A stretch of 62,980 bases of DNA from Verrucomicrobiia bacterium (lineage in GTDB: Bacteria; Verrucomicrobiota; Verrucomicrobiia; Limisphaerales; UBA11358): the NCBI GenBank assembly GCA_031290985.1, contig JARLJW010000031.1:1-62980 (forward strand). Direction: 5' to 3'. How positions within the stretch are numbered: the stretch's first letter is position 1; each line of letters starts with the position of its first letter. The notes below the pieces were generated by a model. That model saw only the letters and a list, made by a program, of their open reading frames with translations, ran no database searches and was not told the DNA's origin. Below are positions 1-9,373 of this stretch, one piece after another. The position numbers and the translations under genes are program-made.

Positions 1-86
1 AGTCCCAGCTTGATGGTTTGATACTTCTTGCTCGCGGCTTGCTCCGCGCGAACTTCGGAGTTATTTGTCTTACGTTGGTTCATACA

Positions 87-121
87 TTGGCGGGTGTAGC
101 ACTTCGGTGCTCGCCCGCCAA
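87..121. repeat. Strong hairpin with TTCG loop
   Basis: Arms TTGGCGGG (87-94) and CCCGCCAA (114-121) enclose a second stem AGCAC/GTGCT closed by a C(TTCG)G tetraloop. No T-run follows on either side, so it is not a classical terminator. It may be a dispersed intergenic palindrome. Confidence 0.6.
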
Positions 122-595
122 CAACTACATGCCATCTCCAGGCGCTGCGCGTGTGCCGGGCGGTGGACACTTGGGGCAGGGCGGGTTTGCTGGGCTCAGG
201 CTGACAGGGAAATTTTGGACAGCAGGGACAAAAGGGCCGGTGGTTCGACTGGATGGTTGCCACGTATCCAATTTTTCTTCTTTCCGGCGGCTAAGTATAC
301 GACAGTTTTTTGGGAAAAACGTTCAATAAAATACCTGGATTTATTTGCGGTGCGGGGGTTGCCGGGAGGGCGTGGGGTGATATAATCAATGAGTTTGAGA
401 ATTGATGAGTTGGTGAATTGGGAAAGCAGAATAAGAATTACCAATTAAAAAGCCGATGATCGGCACCACAAAATGAAGAGAAGCTTCAAGGATGTAGCGT
501 CCAATCAATTTTAACCACGAATGGACACTAACCGACACGAATGGGGATGGGATGCGCGATGCCCGGTGGTCAAGGCGTCAGCCGCACCACAAAGT

Positions 596-634
596 GTCCG
601 CTGCGCGGACAAAGTTTGTCGCAGCGCGACAAAC
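596..634. repeat. Twin palindromes (REP-like)
   Basis: Two perfect hairpins sit side by side. The first is GTCCGC-TGC-GCGGAC (596-610). The second is GTTTGTCGC-AGC-GCGACAAAC (614-634). Their compact paired layout in non-coding DNA resembles repetitive extragenic palindromes. Whether the unit recurs elsewhere in the genome cannot be seen from here. Confidence 0.6.
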
Positions 635-1090
635 TCCACCTTGGCGGGGCAGCTTTATCCGGCCAAATCCGACCTAATCCGACCATAGAATTTTTAAAAT
701 TGGTATTTGCATACGGCCACCACCGCACGGGCCATCTTGAAACGGGCCTGGATCATAGGACGGGCTTTCAGCCCTCGCTCCGGTTGGGGGCGTTTCTTAG
801 GGCGTTGCCCCAGGCTGGGATGGGCGCGGGCTGTTGGCCCTCGGAGCCCGATGGCGGAGTTGGTTTGAAATTGAAGATCTGGCGGCGGGATGCCGCCTGA
901 ACTCGCAGGCAAGATGCTGCTCGGTAGAAACCATGGGTTGGGACCCGGCACTCACCCTAACCCTCTCCGAGGGGCGAGGGAACCGCGTTGGGTAGACGGT
1001 AACGCACGGCCATGAGTTGCGCATCGATATTTGATCTTTTCAGAGCAGCAAGTTGCCTGCGCTACGGCGGTGGCGCAGGCGTGATGGATC

Positions 1091-1137
1091 AAGGCGATTC
1101 AAGGCGAATCAAGGTGAATCAAGGTGAATCAAGGTTC
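1091..1137. repeat. Decamer tandem repeat
   Basis: About 4.5 head-to-tail copies of a 10-bp unit (AAGGYGAWTC, becoming AAGGTGAATC) in non-coding DNA. The 10-bp period equals about one helical turn. No function is evident. Confidence 0.7.
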
Positions 1138-1664
1138 TTTCTGGCGGGCAATGAACCCGTCTAAGAACAAAAGATAAGGGAGCAAAGGTCGCTCCAGACG
1201 GCATTCGAGCCGTGGCTGTTTTGGCAATGTTTTAACGATAAATTAAACCAGATTAAACTAAGTTAAAGTGCCTTTTACGGGCGGCTGGGCGTGAGCGATG
1301 GGGGATGAGATTTTAGGATTGATCTTTGACAGGTTAATTTAATGTGACCGGCTGGGTGGCAGGGTGGCGGGCTGCTGGGTGTTTTGCGAGGATGGAGGAT
1401 GGAGAATTGAGGATGGCCGGGCGCGGGCGCAGCCAAGCGAAGATAGCGGATAGACGATGGAGGGGGCCCGGGACGAGGAAGATTGATGGGCGGGGAAAAC
1501 GAAGCCAATGGGTACTGGCGTATGGCCCATCAAAGTGACGAGTGACGGGTGGCAGGTGGCGAGCAAGGGGCTCGGGGCATCCGCATGTATGACGATAGTG
1601 CGTCTGGTCGACCAGTTTTATTTCGTGGTTTCGCAAACCCGTCTGGCCCGCTAACCTTGCCGGA

Positions 1665-3356
1665 TTGAAAATCGGACTGCTCCAGCTTAATTCGACGGTC
1701 GGTGACTTCGCGGCCAATCGTGAAAAACTTCTGGCGGCCTACGCGCAGGCCGTGGCGCGCGGGGCGGAATTCATCCTCGCGCCGGAATTGTTCCTGTGCG
1801 GCTACCCGCCGCGCGACTTGTTGCAACGGGATGATTTCATCGAGGCCAACCTTTCCGCCCTGGTGGAAACGGCGGCGAAGACCGGCGCGGTGCCGCTCTG
1901 CGTCGGGTTCGTGGACCGCAGCCCGGACCGGCCGGGCCGCGCGCTGCGCAACTCCGCCGCCGTCCTGCGCAACGGCCAGGTCATCTGGCGCACCACCAAA
2001 AGCCTGCTGCCCACCTATGACGTGTTTGACGAGGACCGTTATTTCGAGCCGGCGAAAAAGGTTGAGCCGTTCGTCTTCGAGGGCCGCAAGCTCGGCATCA
2101 CGATCTGCGAGGACATCTGGAATGACGAGGATTTCTGGCCGGACCGCCTGTACCGCCATGATCCGGTGAAGGAACTGGTGCTGCAGGGCGCGGAGATCAT
2201 CCTGAACCTCTCGGCCTCGCCGTGGTGCGACGGCAAGGAGCGCACGCGGCTGGACATGCTGCGCCGCGTGGCGCGCGATGAAAAAATCCCCCTTGCCCAG
2301 GTCAACGCCATCGGGGCCAATGACGAATTGATCTTCGACGGCCACAGCGTGGTCCTGGACGCCACGGGGGAAGTGCTCGCGCTGGGCCAGGGCTTCATCG
2401 AGGACATCCTGGTGGTGGAATTGGAAACCAAAAACGGCCGGCGTCCCGCCGGGTCCCGACGCGACGCGGGCGGCAAGGCCGAGGGGGAATTCAATTTTGA
2501 CTTTCCGTCGCGCGAGCAGCTTTTGTTTGCGGCGTTGTCGCTGGGCATACGCGATTATGTCCGGAAGTGCGGGTTCAAGTCCGTGCTGCTCGGTCTTTCC
2601 GGGGGGATCGATTCCGCGCTGATCGCGGTGCTGGCGGCGGATGCGCTGGGGCCGGAGAATGTTTTTGGCGTGGCCATGCCGGCGCGGTATTCGAGCGAGG
2701 GCAGTTTGACGGATGCGGAAAAGCTGGCCAAAACCCTGGGCATCTGCCACGAGGTTTTGCCGATCGAACCGGTGTTCAAGGCGGTTGAGGCGCAGTTGAA
2801 AAAAGTTTTTGCAGGCACCCAGCCCAACGAGGCGGAGGAGAACATCCAGTCGCGTCTGCGCGGGGTCACCTTGATGGCGTTGTCGAACAAGTTCGGCGGC
2901 CTGGTGCTGACCACCGGCAACAAATCGGAGATGGCCGTGGGCTATTGCACGCTTTATGGCGACATGAACGGCGCGCTGGCGCCCATTGCCGATGTGTTGA
3001 AAACGGATGTTTACAAGCTCGCCCGCTGGGTGAACCGGGACCGCGAGATCATCCCGGCGGACTCCCTCACGAAGCCGCCGAGCGCCGAACTGCGGCCGGG
3101 CCAGAAGGACCAGGATTCCCTGCCGCCGTACGATGTGCTGGATGCGATCCTCGACCTGTATATTGTCAAGAATCTGGGCAAGCCGGAGATTATTTCGCGG
3201 GGGTTCGACGCGGCGGTGGTCAATGACGTGGTGAACAAGATCAATTTCAGCGAATATAAACGGCGCCAGGCCGCGCCGGGTTTGAAAGTTTCACCCCGCG
3301 CCTTTGGCATGGGCCGGCGGATTCCGGTCGCCCAAAAGTTTCGGACGAAAGTTTGA
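1665..3356 (+). CDS. nadE: Glutamine-dependent NAD+ synthetase
   Basis: A 563-residue two-domain enzyme that makes NAD+ from nicotinate adenine dinucleotide, ATP and glutamine in the cytoplasm. The N-terminal nitrilase-like glutaminase domain (about 1-270) has the expected triad: E41 in APELFLCGY, K112 in RTTKSLLP and C148 in GITICEDIW. The synthetase domain carries the ATP-pyrophosphatase P-loop SGGIDSA near residue 313. Length fits the glutamine-dependent class. The start is TTG, the only usable start in frame at the conserved KIGLLQLN beginning. A weak inverted repeat (GCAAGAC/GTCTTGC, 3361-3384) follows the stop. The gene is unrelated in role to the glycan cluster that follows. Confidence 0.96.
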   Translation: MKIGLLQLNSTVGDFAANREKLLAAYAQAVARGAEFILAPELFLCGYPPRDLLQRDDFIEANLSALVETAAKTGAVPLCVGFVDRSPDRPGRALRNSAAVLRNGQVIWRTTKSLLPTYDVFDEDRYFEPAKKVEPFVFEGRKLGITICEDIWNDEDFWPDRLYRHDPVKELVLQGAEIILNLSASPWCDGKERTRLDMLRRVARDEKIPLAQVNAIGANDELIFDGHSVVLDATGEVLALGQGFIEDILVVELETKNGRRPAGSRRDAGGKAEGEFNFDFPSREQLLFAALSLGIRDYVRKCGFKSVLLGLSGGIDSALIAVLAADALGPENVFGVAMPARYSSEGSLTDAEKLAKTLGICHEVLPIEPVFKAVEAQLKKVFAGTQPNEAEENIQSRLRGVTLMALSNKFGGLVLTTGNKSEMAVGYCTLYGDMNGALAPIADVLKTDVYKLARWVNRDREIIPADSLTKPPSAELRPGQKDQDSLPPYDVLDAILDLYIVKNLGKPEIISRGFDAAVVNDVVNKINFSEYKRRQAAPGLKVSPRAFGMGRRIPVAQKFRTKV

Positions 3357-3439
3357 CAGCGCAAGACAGTTTGAACAGTCTTGCTGGGTTATCAATCAGA
3401 TGATAAGGACCAACACCAAGAACTTAAGACCGTACCCGG

Positions 3440-4276
3440 ATGAAATTTTCGATCATCACGCCGAGTTTTCGGAATTCTGCGTGGCTTAAACTGTGCATCG
3501 CCTCGGTGGCCGACCAGCAGGGCGTGGAATTCGAGCACATCGTGCAGGATTCCTGCTCGGATGACGGCACGCAGGACTGGTTGCCGCAGGATAAACGCGT
3601 GTCCGCCTTCATCGAGAAGGACGCGGGCATGTATGACGCCGTGAACCGCGGCTACCGCCGCGCCACCGGCGACATTCTTTCGTACCTGAACTGCGATGAA
3701 CAATATCTCCCGGGCGCGCTCAAGGCCGTGCAGGAATTTTTTGAGAAAAATCCGCAGGTGGAAGTCGTGCTGGCCGGCAGCATCGTGACCGATGGCGATG
3801 GCCGGTACCTCTGCCACCGGCATTCCATGATTCCCACCATGCGGCAGATCTGGTTCCGGTTCCCGATCCTCACGAGCAGCATCTTCATCCGGCGGCGGGT
3901 CATCCATGAGCGCGGGCTTTTCTTCGACACCAAATGGCGCGACCTCGGTGATTTTCACTGGATCCTGTCCCTGATGAAAAATCAGGTGCCCATGGCCGTC
4001 TGCGACACCTTCACCTCGGTGTTTGCGGACACCGGCGACAACATGAATCTCAAGCCCAACGCCATCCGCGAAAAGAACGAGACCACCAAGATGATCCCGT
4101 CCTGGCTGAAGGCGACGCGATTGTTGTGGATCCTGAAACATCGCCTCCGCCGCCTCTGGCACGGTCATTTCATGCTGCACGCGACCAGCTATGCGATCTA
4201 CACCAAGGCCAGTCCGGATCGCCGGGTCACCGTGGAGGTGCCCAAGCCCACCGCCGTCTGGTGGAACCGCATCTGA
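3440..4276 (+). CDS. Family 2 glycosyltransferase
   Basis: A 278-residue soluble GT-A fold enzyme. The N-terminus FSIITPSFRN is the usual first beta strand. DSCSDDGT (about 37-44) is the nucleotide-binding acidic loop, DAGMYDAVNRG (about 62-72) is a common GT2 motif, and NCDEQ (about 84-88) takes the place of the DxD metal motif. No membrane segment is visible. It opens the glycan cluster and is followed 6 bp later by a GT4 gene, suggesting co-transcription. Donor and acceptor cannot be read from sequence. Confidence 0.9.
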   Translation: MKFSIITPSFRNSAWLKLCIASVADQQGVEFEHIVQDSCSDDGTQDWLPQDKRVSAFIEKDAGMYDAVNRGYRRATGDILSYLNCDEQYLPGALKAVQEFFEKNPQVEVVLAGSIVTDGDGRYLCHRHSMIPTMRQIWFRFPILTSSIFIRRRVIHERGLFFDTKWRDLGDFHWILSLMKNQVPMAVCDTFTSVFADTGDNMNLKPNAIREKNETTKMIPSWLKATRLLWILKHRLRRLWHGHFMLHATSYAIYTKASPDRRVTVEVPKPTAVWWNRI

Positions 4277-4282
4277 CGCGGC

Positions 4283-5533
4283 ATGAAAGTCCTGCTTTCG
4301 ACCTACTCCTGCTTTCCGTGCAAGACCTCCGAGCCGGGCAACGCCTGGCGCGCCATCAATGAGGCGCTGAAGGAACACGAGGTCTGGGCCGTCATTGCCG
4401 ACGCCCATCGATATCGCGAGCTCACCGAACCGGTGCTGGCGAAAAATCCGCTGCCGAATTTTCATCCCGTCTTCGTCAAACTTAATCCGGCGTTGCAATG
4501 GTTGTCGTCGCGTCCCGCCACCACGGCCGTCTATTATCACCTCTGGCAGGAACATCTGCGGGGCGTCGTCCGGGAACTGCACCGGCAGGTCAAGTTCGAC
4601 CTGGTTCATCATGTCACCTACGGACGTTATTGGTCGCCGAGCGGGTTGCGGGTGCTGGACCTGCCGTTCATCTGGGGGCCGGTGGGCGCGGCGGAGACGC
4701 CGCCGGCGGAATTTGTCCGTGAACTGCCGCTGCGCTACCGGCTGAACGAGGCCGTGCGCGACGGCGTGAGAAGTTTTTGCGAACGCGGCTCCGCCCTGCG
4801 CGACACCGCGGCGGCGGCGACCATCGCCATCGGCGTCACCCGTGAAAGCTGCGCCGCGCTCCAACGGCTGGGGGCGAAGCGCGTCGAGCGGATGCCGCAA
4901 CTGGCGCTGACGGATGAAGACCTGGCGCAATTCGCCGCGCTGCCCGGGCCGCCGCCCGGGCCGCTGCGCGCCATCTGCGTGGGGCGGCATGTGCACTGGA
5001 AGGGCTTTTACCTCGCCATCCGGGCTTTCGCGCAATTCGCCAAAAACAACCTGGAGGCCGAATTATGGATCGTGAACGACGGCCCGTTCCGCGGCGAACT
5101 GGAAAAGACCGCGGCGCAAACCGGCGTCGCCGCGCGCGTAAAATTTCTCGGCACGCTCCCGAAATACTCCGATGTACTGGCGCGGCTCGGCCAGTCGCAC
5201 GTCCTGTTGCATCCCGCGTTGCATGAAGGTTTCGGCAATGTATGCCTGGAGGCGATGGCCGCCGGCCGTCCCGTCGGCTGCCTGGACATCGGCGGCCCCG
5301 CCTCGCAGATCACGCCGGAAACCGGCTTTGCCGCCCCCGCCACGAATCCCGCCGAGGCCGTGGCCGCGCTGGCGGGTTTTCTGGAGCGGATCGACCGTGA
5401 CCGCGCTCTGCTTGCCCGGATGTCCGCCGCCGCACGCACGCATGTGCAAAAGAATTACACCATGCGCCAGGTCAATGCGCAGATGCGGAAGTTTTATTCC
5501 GAAGCCCGTGAGCAGCATCGCATTCACAAATGA
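4283..5533 (+). CDS. Family 4 (GT-B) glycosyltransferase
   Basis: A 416-residue GT-B fold enzyme. The C-terminal Rossmann domain starts near RAICVGRHVHWKG (about 231) and carries the E-x7-E signature of retaining GT4 enzymes in HEGFGNVCLEAMAAG (about 313-327). The N-terminal half includes a WGPVG segment typical of acceptor-side domains in this group. It probably transfers a nucleotide-activated sugar onto a lipid-linked oligosaccharide on the cytoplasmic face. The sugar specificity is unknown. Confidence 0.9.
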   Translation: MKVLLSTYSCFPCKTSEPGNAWRAINEALKEHEVWAVIADAHRYRELTEPVLAKNPLPNFHPVFVKLNPALQWLSSRPATTAVYYHLWQEHLRGVVRELHRQVKFDLVHHVTYGRYWSPSGLRVLDLPFIWGPVGAAETPPAEFVRELPLRYRLNEAVRDGVRSFCERGSALRDTAAAATIAIGVTRESCAALQRLGAKRVERMPQLALTDEDLAQFAALPGPPPGPLRAICVGRHVHWKGFYLAIRAFAQFAKNNLEAELWIVNDGPFRGELEKTAAQTGVAARVKFLGTLPKYSDVLARLGQSHVLLHPALHEGFGNVCLEAMAAGRPVGCLDIGGPASQITPETGFAAPATNPAEAVAALAGFLERIDRDRALLARMSAAARTHVQKNYTMRQVNAQMRKFYSEAREQHRIHK

Positions 5534-5578
5534 ATTGAGTTCGCAATCCGCATTCAGGCAAGCTTTTACCACCATCAG

Positions 5579-6529
5579 ATGAAACGCGCGCTTATCGCCA
5601 CCGTGTTCAACGAGGCGGACAATATTGTTCGCTGGTGGGATTGCCTTATGCAGCAGACAGTGAAGCCGGATGAGATCATCATCGTGGACGGCGGCTCCAC
5701 CGACGGCACCTGGGAAGAATTGCAGGAACTGGCACGGCGGTCACTGGTACCGGTGAAACTGGCGCAGCGCCGCTGCAACATCGCCGAGGGCCGTAACCAT
5801 GCCATCCGTTTGACCGATGCGGAAATCATTGCCTCGACCGACGCCGGTTGTACGCCGGCGGCCGGCTGGTTCGGCGAAATTACCCGGCCGCTGCTGGAGA
5901 ACGCGACGGTGGACATTATCGGTGGCAACAATGTGCCCCTGTTTCAAAATGATTTCCAAAAATTTCTAAAGCATCTGGACGGCGATCCGGCTGAGCCGCT
6001 TACGGATGGCCCGCATGGCTCCGGACGCAACACGGCTTATCGCCGGACACTGTGGGCGGATGTCGGCGGTTACCCGGAATGGCTGACCCTGACGGCGGAA
6101 GATTTGCTGTTTAATTACCAGTGGTACTGCGCCGGCAAGAAATTTTTTTACCAGCGAACCGCCGTGGTGCACTGGCCCGTGCGCGAAACCGCAGCGGCTT
6201 ATTTCAAGATGCTGTATCACTATGGCTACGGGGCGGGCGAGGCCGGGCAGGAAAGCCCCTATTTTTTGCGCCGTCTGGTCATCGTGCTGTTTCCCCCGCT
6301 ATTGTTGCTGTCTCGCCACCGTCTTGCTTTCCTGAAATTCCGCTACCGGCGAAATGCCGCGAGCGTGCGCGGCTGGCTGGCTGGGCGCTTCCAAGGGCAC
6401 CGCCCGCCGCCCGGTTGGCGGCGGATAAACAAGGTTTATCTGAGTCCGGAAACCCAGGCCTGGATAGCCCGGCAAAAACCAGCCAAACATGTGGAGATTC
6501 CGGTTGAAAGACCGGCAACCGGACGCTAG
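5579..6529 (+). CDS. Family 2 glycosyltransferase, paralogue A
   Basis: A 316-residue GT2 enzyme with VDGGSTDGTW (about 37-46), the acidic STDAGCTP motif near 86-93 and a late catalytic-type TAEDLLFN near 177. A hydrophobic stretch near 240 (VLFPPLLLLSRH) is followed by a basic tail, suggesting membrane association. It is clearly paralogous to the gene at 7671-8585: both share the VDGGSTDGT, ADVGGYPEWLTL and YRRNAAS/YRKNAAS segments in the same order. The pair probably arose by duplication around the DUF6625-like gene between them. Confidence 0.88.
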   Translation: MKRALIATVFNEADNIVRWWDCLMQQTVKPDEIIIVDGGSTDGTWEELQELARRSLVPVKLAQRRCNIAEGRNHAIRLTDAEIIASTDAGCTPAAGWFGEITRPLLENATVDIIGGNNVPLFQNDFQKFLKHLDGDPAEPLTDGPHGSGRNTAYRRTLWADVGGYPEWLTLTAEDLLFNYQWYCAGKKFFYQRTAVVHWPVRETAAAYFKMLYHYGYGAGEAGQESPYFLRRLVIVLFPPLLLLSRHRLAFLKFRYRRNAASVRGWLAGRFQGHRPPPGWRRINKVYLSPETQAWIARQKPAKHVEIPVERPATGR

Positions 6530-6552
6530 CGTGTGACGGCCGCGTTGTCTTT

Positions 6553-7539
6553 ATGCCCGAACTGAACACCCGTCCGCCGCGCAGTTCCATTTGCATGGTG
6601 GTTTGCTATATTGGCAAATTGCCACCCTATATTGATTGCGTTTTCCGGTCTTGTGCGTCAAATCCGGACATCAACTGGCTGATCTTCACCGATGACAACA
6701 CGCCGCGCCAATTGCCGCCCAATGTCCGGTTGGAGCCAGCCACGCTGGCGGGCTTGCAAAAGCAGTTTTCACAAAAAATTGGATTTGAAGCAAATCTCTC
6801 CCATGCCCGTTTGCTTTGCCATTTCAAGCCGGCTTACGGATTTCTTTTCGAAGAGTTTCTGACCCAGTTCGACTTTTGGGGACATTGCGATTTGGACATG
6901 ATTTTTGGCGATCTCCGCAAGTTCCTCCGGGAAGACATCCTGACGGCCTATCCGAAGATTCTATGCCGGGGACATTTTTGCCTGTATCGCAATACTGGGG
7001 AGGTGAACCGTTATTTCATGCTTTCCACCCCGGGTGTGCCAACCTATCGCGACGCGTTCCAATCCGGTTCCACGGAAGCGTACGGATTTGATGAATGGCG
7101 CGGCATCTATCTGATCTTGCGCCACCACAACATCCCCCAGTTCCACGATGAGTTCATCGCCGACATTGTGCAGCCCACACGCTGGCGGTTCACCCGGTTT
7201 AGGGGCGTGGCCATCCCCGATCACCCGGAACAGGTTTTTTACTGGCATCAGGGCCGGGTGTTCCACGCCTATTACAATGCCGACCGGGGCATCAACGATG
7301 ACGAATATGCTTATATTCATTTTCAAAAAAGACCGCTCCCCGCGCCGGCTTTTGACCCATTTGCCGTAAACGGCTTCCTCGTCACCCCGGATGGATTTTT
7401 CCCCTACAACCGTGAACCGCTGTCGGACCAGGATTTTGCCCGTTACAACCGGGGGCGCTGGCGTCCCCGGGAACAACTCATGCGCCGGCTCGGGCTGGCC
7501 ATCGGCAAACGCCTGGGCCTGGTTCCCTGGGAAAGCTGA
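6553..7539 (+). CDS. DUF6625-like putative glycosyltransferase
   Basis: A 328-residue protein starting SSICMVVCYIGKLPPY and containing FDFWGHCDLDMIFGDL (about 115-130), where CDLDMIFGDL looks like a DxD metal-nucleotide motif of a GT-A fold. This pattern matches proteins labelled DUF6625, found in polysaccharide clusters. No membrane segment or signal peptide is seen. It lies between two paralogous GT2 genes, so a sugar-transfer role is a reasonable inference. The reaction is not known to me. Confidence 0.65.
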   Translation: MPELNTRPPRSSICMVVCYIGKLPPYIDCVFRSCASNPDINWLIFTDDNTPRQLPPNVRLEPATLAGLQKQFSQKIGFEANLSHARLLCHFKPAYGFLFEEFLTQFDFWGHCDLDMIFGDLRKFLREDILTAYPKILCRGHFCLYRNTGEVNRYFMLSTPGVPTYRDAFQSGSTEAYGFDEWRGIYLILRHHNIPQFHDEFIADIVQPTRWRFTRFRGVAIPDHPEQVFYWHQGRVFHAYYNADRGINDDEYAYIHFQKRPLPAPAFDPFAVNGFLVTPDGFFPYNREPLSDQDFARYNRGRWRPREQLMRRLGLAIGKRLGLVPWES

Positions 7540-7670
7540 TGAATGGAATCACCCCGCCTGCAAAAGCAAGGTGGAAAAATAAGGCCGCGCGGTGAAAGCA
7601 GGCTTGACGGTGGTTTGCCGTTGGCTGATTTTTTAAGGATGACCTATGACCGCTTGCCACTCCGTCCGAA

Positions 7671-8585
7671 ATGAAGATCGCCCTTATCTCGACCGTCTAC
7701 AACGAAGGCGATAACATTCTTGCCTGGGCCAAAGCGCTGGGCGCACAGACTCTCCGGCCGGATGAGTTTGTGATCGTTGATGGCGGTTCGACCGATGGCA
7801 CGCCCGAGCAGCTGCGGCACGCCTTTGCCGGCGGAACCTTTCCCGAGCCGCGGATCATTGTCGAACGGTGTAACATAGCGCGGGGACGAAACCTTGCCAT
7901 CCAGAATACCACGGCGGAAATCATTGCGGCGACGGATGCGGGCTCCGTGGCCAGTCCGGACTGGCTGGCGGAAATCATCCGGCCGCTGCAGGCGGATGCA
8001 ACCGTGGATGTCTGTGGCGGCGCCTCCGGGCGGGTGTTGGAAAATGATTTTCAACGGTATGTGGCGGGGATCGATCCGGAACCGTTGGCGCCGCCGTACG
8101 GGAAAGATTGCTATCCGTCTTCACGTAGCATTGCTTTCCGGCGGCAGGCCTGGGCGGACGTGGGTGGCTACCCTGAATGGCTCACCTTGGCGGCGGAGGA
8201 TGCGCTGTTCAATCATGAACTGCACTGGATCGGGAAGAAATTCTTCAGCAATCCGCAGGCTCTGGTCAAATGGGCTGCCCGGGATGCCGCCGGCTATTAC
8301 AAGATGCTCAAAGGTTATGGATTTGGCGCGGCCGAGGCCCGGCTTTACGCGCCATATTTTCGGTGGCGGCTCCTGTTGACGCTGTGCCCGCCGTTGCTGC
8401 TGCTTTCCCATCACCGGTTCAAACACTTTGGATTCCGCTACCGTAAAAATGCCGCCAGCGCCACCGGCTGGGTGGCCGGCTTTTGGCGCGGCCGGCGTGC
8501 GCCCGCCGGCTGGCGACGCGTGCGGGGCGTGCTATTGAGCCCGGAGGCCCAACGCTGCCTTGAATCACCAGCCATGAAACGATGA
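7671..8585 (+). CDS. Family 2 glycosyltransferase, paralogue B
   Basis: A 304-residue GT2 enzyme with VDGGSTDGTPEQL near 37, TDAGSVASPDWL near 86 and AAEDALFNHEL near 180. A hydrophobic segment (LLLTLCPPLLLLSHH) near 240 precedes a basic C-terminus. It is collinear with the protein at 5579-6529 along its whole length. The 3' end overlaps the next gene by 4 bp (ATGA), indicating translational coupling. Its substrate is unknown. Confidence 0.88.
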   Translation: MKIALISTVYNEGDNILAWAKALGAQTLRPDEFVIVDGGSTDGTPEQLRHAFAGGTFPEPRIIVERCNIARGRNLAIQNTTAEIIAATDAGSVASPDWLAEIIRPLQADATVDVCGGASGRVLENDFQRYVAGIDPEPLAPPYGKDCYPSSRSIAFRRQAWADVGGYPEWLTLAAEDALFNHELHWIGKKFFSNPQALVKWAARDAAGYYKMLKGYGFGAAEARLYAPYFRWRLLLTLCPPLLLLSHHRFKHFGFRYRKNAASATGWVAGFWRGRRAPAGWRRVRGVLLSPEAQRCLESPAMKR

Positions 8586-9301
8586 GCCCCGACGAACTGC
8601 CGATCGTTCTGACGGCCACGATCATTCCGAACGTGACAGGGGCCGCATCGACCGACCCGGCCATCCGGCTGGGCGAGTACCGGCACGTGTTGCAATTCTG
8701 CCAGCAGTTCGCGCCGGTGATCTTTCTGGAAAATTCCGGCTACCCGCTGGAGCGCCACCCGGAATTTGCTGATTCAATCCGCTTACGCGTCCATCGTTTT
8801 GCGCCTTCGACCAGTCCGGAGCGCGGCAAGGGGTTTCAAGAATTTGAGATGATCGATGCCTGGCTGGCTCGCGAACCGCATCCGCCGGCACGCTGGTTGA
8901 AGCTGACCGGGCGCTACCAGTTGCTGAATCTTGATGCGCTGCTTGCCGAGTGCCGGCGCGAAAAAAAATATGCGCTGTTGATTGACCAGCTTGCGAAGCA
9001 GCGTTTCGCGCGGACACACCTGTTTTACGTCACCACGGCGTTTTATCAGGAGCGGATGAAAAATCTTTACCAGCAGTGCAATGACGACCGGGGTGAGTTT
9101 ATTGAACACGTTTTGTTCCGCGCTTTGGGAAAAATTTCTCCCGGGCAGGTGCGGATTTTTAAAACCCAGCCGGATTTTCTCGCCCGGCTCGGTTCGACCG
9201 GAAATGTTTTGCCCAGCGGCTCACTGCAGTGGTTCGCCAAGCAATGCCTGCGGCGGGTGAATCATCTCGTGGATGAGCGCCGGCTTTTATACGTCCGCTG
9301 A
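8582..9301 (+). CDS. Unrecognised protein of the glycan cluster
   Basis: A 239-residue soluble protein that I do not recognise. It begins LPIVLTATIIPNVTG, a hydrophobic strand like the first strand of a Rossmann or GT-A fold, and has ARWLKLTGRYQLLN near residue 100, resembling a glycosyltransferase-like acceptor region. The ATG overlaps the stop of the preceding GT2 gene, so the two are probably translated together. A remote glycosyltransferase or sugar-modifying enzyme is plausible from context only. Confidence 0.6.
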   Translation: MSPDELPIVLTATIIPNVTGAASTDPAIRLGEYRHVLQFCQQFAPVIFLENSGYPLERHPEFADSIRLRVHRFAPSTSPERGKGFQEFEMIDAWLAREPHPPARWLKLTGRYQLLNLDALLAECRREKKYALLIDQLAKQRFARTHLFYVTTAFYQERMKNLYQQCNDDRGEFIEHVLFRALGKISPGQVRIFKTQPDFLARLGSTGNVLPSGSLQWFAKQCLRRVNHLVDERRLLYVR

Positions 9302-9373
9302 GCCTTTGTTTTATTATTGAATCAGTTTGGTTTAAGTTCATAATTTTGCGTTGGTTGCAGCCGTGAATTTTAT

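Larger units (their letters stand above)
1..1664. other. Non-coding stretch with structured repeats
   Basis: I see no open frame here with recognisable protein features. The short frames present have no family motif and no neighbours in operon order. The stretch holds a strong hairpin (87-121), twin small palindromes (596-634), a decamer tandem array (1091-1137) and an ACCACGAATGGACAC-type phrase near 515-545 that resembles a phrase near 22028-22050. It ends at the TTG start of nadE. Confidence 0.5.

Noticed and set aside
541..900. 119-codon plus-strand frame in the left non-coding stretch
   Set aside because: It runs through the twin palindromes, lacks protein-like composition and has no recognisable start context.
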